6,921 nucleotides of DNA. It comes from Planctomycetota bacterium. Lineage in GTDB: Bacteria > Planctomycetota > Phycisphaerae > UBA1845 > CAIVHJ01. Of this stretch, positions 5,631 to 6,921 are shown piece after piece; the stretch's first letter is position 1; each line of letters begins with the position of its first letter. Below the pieces are notes generated by a model, which saw only the letters and a program-made list of their open reading frames with translations, ran no database searches and was not told the origin of the DNA. The position numbers were made by a program, and so were the translations under genes. The DNA lies in contig JACZTW010000208.1 of NCBI GenBank assembly GCA_022573485.1, positions 1-6,921 of the forward strand, given 5' to 3'.

Positions 5631-6470
5631 TCAGGGCTCTACCTTCCGAGGCCAGGCCGCGGGGTCCAGCTTGTAGTAGGTGCGCAGCTCTGAGTACAGC
5701 TCCGGGTGCTTCTTTTTCATTTGACGAGACTTCTCGAAGAAAGTCTCCGTCGCGACGGCGAAGAACTCGGCGGGGTCCGTCGCGCCGTAATCGTCCATAA
5801 CTGTCTTCCTTCCGCGCTGCACTTTCTTTTGCAACTGCTCATACTCCCGGCTCAGCGTGCGGGCCCAAGTGACATAGCGAGAGCGTTGCTCGAGAATCGG
5901 AGCGCCGTCTGCGGTTCCGTCCTGCTGGTCGAGGCGATGCGCGAATTCGTGCAGCACAACGTTGTGGCCATCCTTCCAGTCCCAGGCGCCGTGTTTGATG
6001 CTGTCCCAGGCGAGGACGACCGTTCCTGAGTCCCACGATTCCCCGAGCCGAACTGAATCTTCCTCGACCTCGACGCCCGCCGGCGTGTGCCACACTTCCT
6101 TCGCCACGTAGGCGCCGGGATAGACCAGAATGGACGACAGCCGCGGGTAGAAATCGGTTTTGCGATTCAAAAGCAGGATGCAAGCCTGGCCCGCGACGGT
6201 CACGCGAATCTCGTCCGTGATTTCCAGCCCACCGCAGCCCTCGAACTGTTTCTCGTGCAAGAAAATGTTGATCAAGCCTCGAAGTTCCCGTTGCATTTCA
6301 TCCGGGAGTCGGGAATACAGCGGCACATTCTGTTTCAGGGCCGTCTCCCACTCTTCGGGCAGCGGCTCCGTCATCAGCCGCTCCCGGAGGGCGCTGCGAC
6401 GAGCACGCCGGACGAGGAAGATCACGGATAGACCGAAGAGCGCGAGAACCAGCAGGGTGAGGGGAACCAT
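5631..6470 (-). CDS. mtfA: MtfA-family zinc peptidase with N-terminal membrane anchor
   Basis: This encodes 279 residues from ATG 6470. The zinc site is HEFAH at residues 174-178 (inside NVVLHEFAHRLD), with Glu235 in DPAEFFAVATE as the likely third ligand; this is the MtfA arrangement (Zn-binding HExxH plus a downstream Glu). MtfA in enterobacteria is a zinc-dependent aminopeptidase that binds the glucose repressor Mlc (DgsA); whether an Mlc partner exists here cannot be judged, so only the peptidase call is firm. Unlike the soluble enterobacterial protein, as I recall it, residues about 2-20 (VPLTLLVLALFGLSVIFLV) form a transmembrane helix followed by RRARR, which places the catalytic domain in the cytoplasm by the positive-inside rule. 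The start overlaps the stop of the upstream zinc-ribbon gene by one base (TGATG), and AAGGA (6481-6477) lies six bases upstream. A TTG at 6473 is a less likely start. Confidence 0.9.
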   Translation of the reverse strand: MVPLTLLVLALFGLSVIFLVRRARRSALRERLMTEPLPEEWETALKQNVPLYSRLPDEMQRELRGLINIFLHEKQFEGCGGLEITDEIRVTVAGQACILLLNRKTDFYPRLSSILVYPGAYVAKEVWHTPAGVEVEEDSVRLGESWDSGTVVLAWDSIKHGAWDWKDGHNVVLHEFAHRLDQQDGTADGAPILEQRSRYVTWARTLSREYEQLQKKVQRGRKTVMDDYGATDPAEFFAVATETFFEKSRQMKKKHPELYSELRTYYKLDPAAWPRKVEP

Positions 6471-6921
6471 CAAGCATCCTTCTTCAGCAAGCGCTCATCG
6501 AACGACGTGTTACACTCTGGACAACGAGGCTCAGTTAAGCCCTTGAGATTGTACCCGCAGTTCAGGCACAATCCGCGCTTTCTACGTTTGCGGCGACTGT
6601 TCAAACCAAGAACATCGAAGACAGGGAGGATTACAAAGAGCATTGCCAGCCAATAGATCGGCACGCAAACGTAGCTCGAATTGGCCGATGGCCACCAACG
6701 TCCTTGTATGCGATTCGAAGCTGCTCCCGCTATCGTATAGAAAAAAGTGCCGCTTCCTTCCATCCCGAGCCAAGACCACGACCATGAACCAATCGGCGCG
6801 GGGGTTTGATCGCACCAAACTATGTCTCCTTCAATGAGCCCCAGCCAGTGGCCACAGTACTCGAAAGTGAACTGGAATTTGCTCACGCCCCACAGCCCCA
6901 CGCTGAGCAGCAGACCGAGGA
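6470..6921 (-). CDS. Membrane protein with C-terminal zinc ribbon, N-terminus beyond the right edge
   Basis: The frame is open to the window edge, so the start is missing; 149 residues are visible and an internal GTG at 6901 need not be the true start. The visible order is: the end of a hydrophobic helix (LGLLLSVGLWGVS), a Trp/Gly-rich segment of about 85 residues (GSWSWSWLGMEGSG, QGRWWPS) likely outside the membrane, a second helix (PIYWLAMLFVILPVFDVLGL), a strongly basic stretch (RRKRRKR), and a zinc ribbon with C-LN-C-GYNLKGLTEPR-C-PE-C. Such short membrane proteins ending in a CxxCGY(D/N)LxGL...CPEC ribbon are very frequent in planctomycetes; their role is unknown. By the positive-inside rule the ribbon faces the cytoplasm. 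It is followed directly by mtfA with a one-base overlap, so the two are probably one operon. Confidence 0.8.
   Translation of the reverse strand, partial: LGLLLSVGLWGVSKFQFTFEYCGHWLGLIEGDIVWCDQTPAPIGSWSWSWLGMEGSGTFFYTIAGAASNRIQGRWWPSANSSYVCVPIYWLAMLFVILPVFDVLGLNSRRKRRKRGLCLNCGYNLKGLTEPRCPECNTSFDERLLKKDA
6477..6481 (-). promoter_or_regulatory. Ribosome binding site of mtfA inside the upstream gene
   Basis: AAGGA (minus strand) lies within the last codons of the zinc-ribbon gene, six bases before ATG 6470. With the one-base stop/start overlap, it indicates translational coupling. Confidence 0.6.

Noticed and set aside
5511..5800. Short plus-strand frames (5511-5693 and 5516-5800) after the RTX lipoprotein
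   Set aside because: They translate the palindromic element and run antisense into mtfA; Pro/Arg-rich products without a ribosome binding site.
6471..6473. TTG start for mtfA
   Set aside because: ATG at 6470 is directly adjacent, has AAGGA at six bases and gives the same protein less one residue.

Overview
The window looks like a chromosomal stretch from a planctomycete, possibly Phycisphaerae-like, with no core marker gene to fix the lineage. Three things suggest this: a membrane protein ending in the planctomycete-style zinc ribbon (CxxCGYNLxGL...RCPEC), a Cys/Asp-rich exported lipoprotein, and dispersed GC-rich palindromic repeats of a kind common in these genomes. The assignment rests on remembered family features, not on a search.

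Layout. At the left edge, bases 1-399 on the minus strand encode the N-terminal 133 residues of an unidentified secreted protein. It has its own Shine-Dalgarno and an extended -10 promoter. A divergent control region of about 330 bases (400-730) separates it from sppA (731-2545, plus), a full-length two-domain S49 signal peptide peptidase with both catalytic residues. After sppA comes a REP/BIME-like cluster of palindromes (2583-2697), then a small unidentified lipoprotein (2755-3213, plus). The largest gene (3455-5503, plus) encodes a 682-residue lipoprotein. It joins a duplicated Cys-rich module to a beta-strand-rich region and an RTX-type calcium-binding C-terminus. A composite inverted-repeat element (5511-5596) fills the gap before two genes on the minus strand. 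The first of these is a zinc-ribbon membrane protein, cut by the right edge (6470-6921). The second is an MtfA-family zinc peptidase (5631-6470), overlapping it by one base (TGATG) and so probably translationally coupled.

Functionally the theme is the cell envelope: a secreted protein, two lipoproteins, a signal-peptide peptidase, a membrane-anchored metallopeptidase and a zinc-ribbon membrane protein. The only tight operon evidence is for the zinc-ribbon/mtfA pair. I see no defence island, mobile-element gene, RNA gene or CRISPR array, and no clear new multi-gene system. The most unusual items are the lipoprotein/RTX hybrid and the palindromic repeats.
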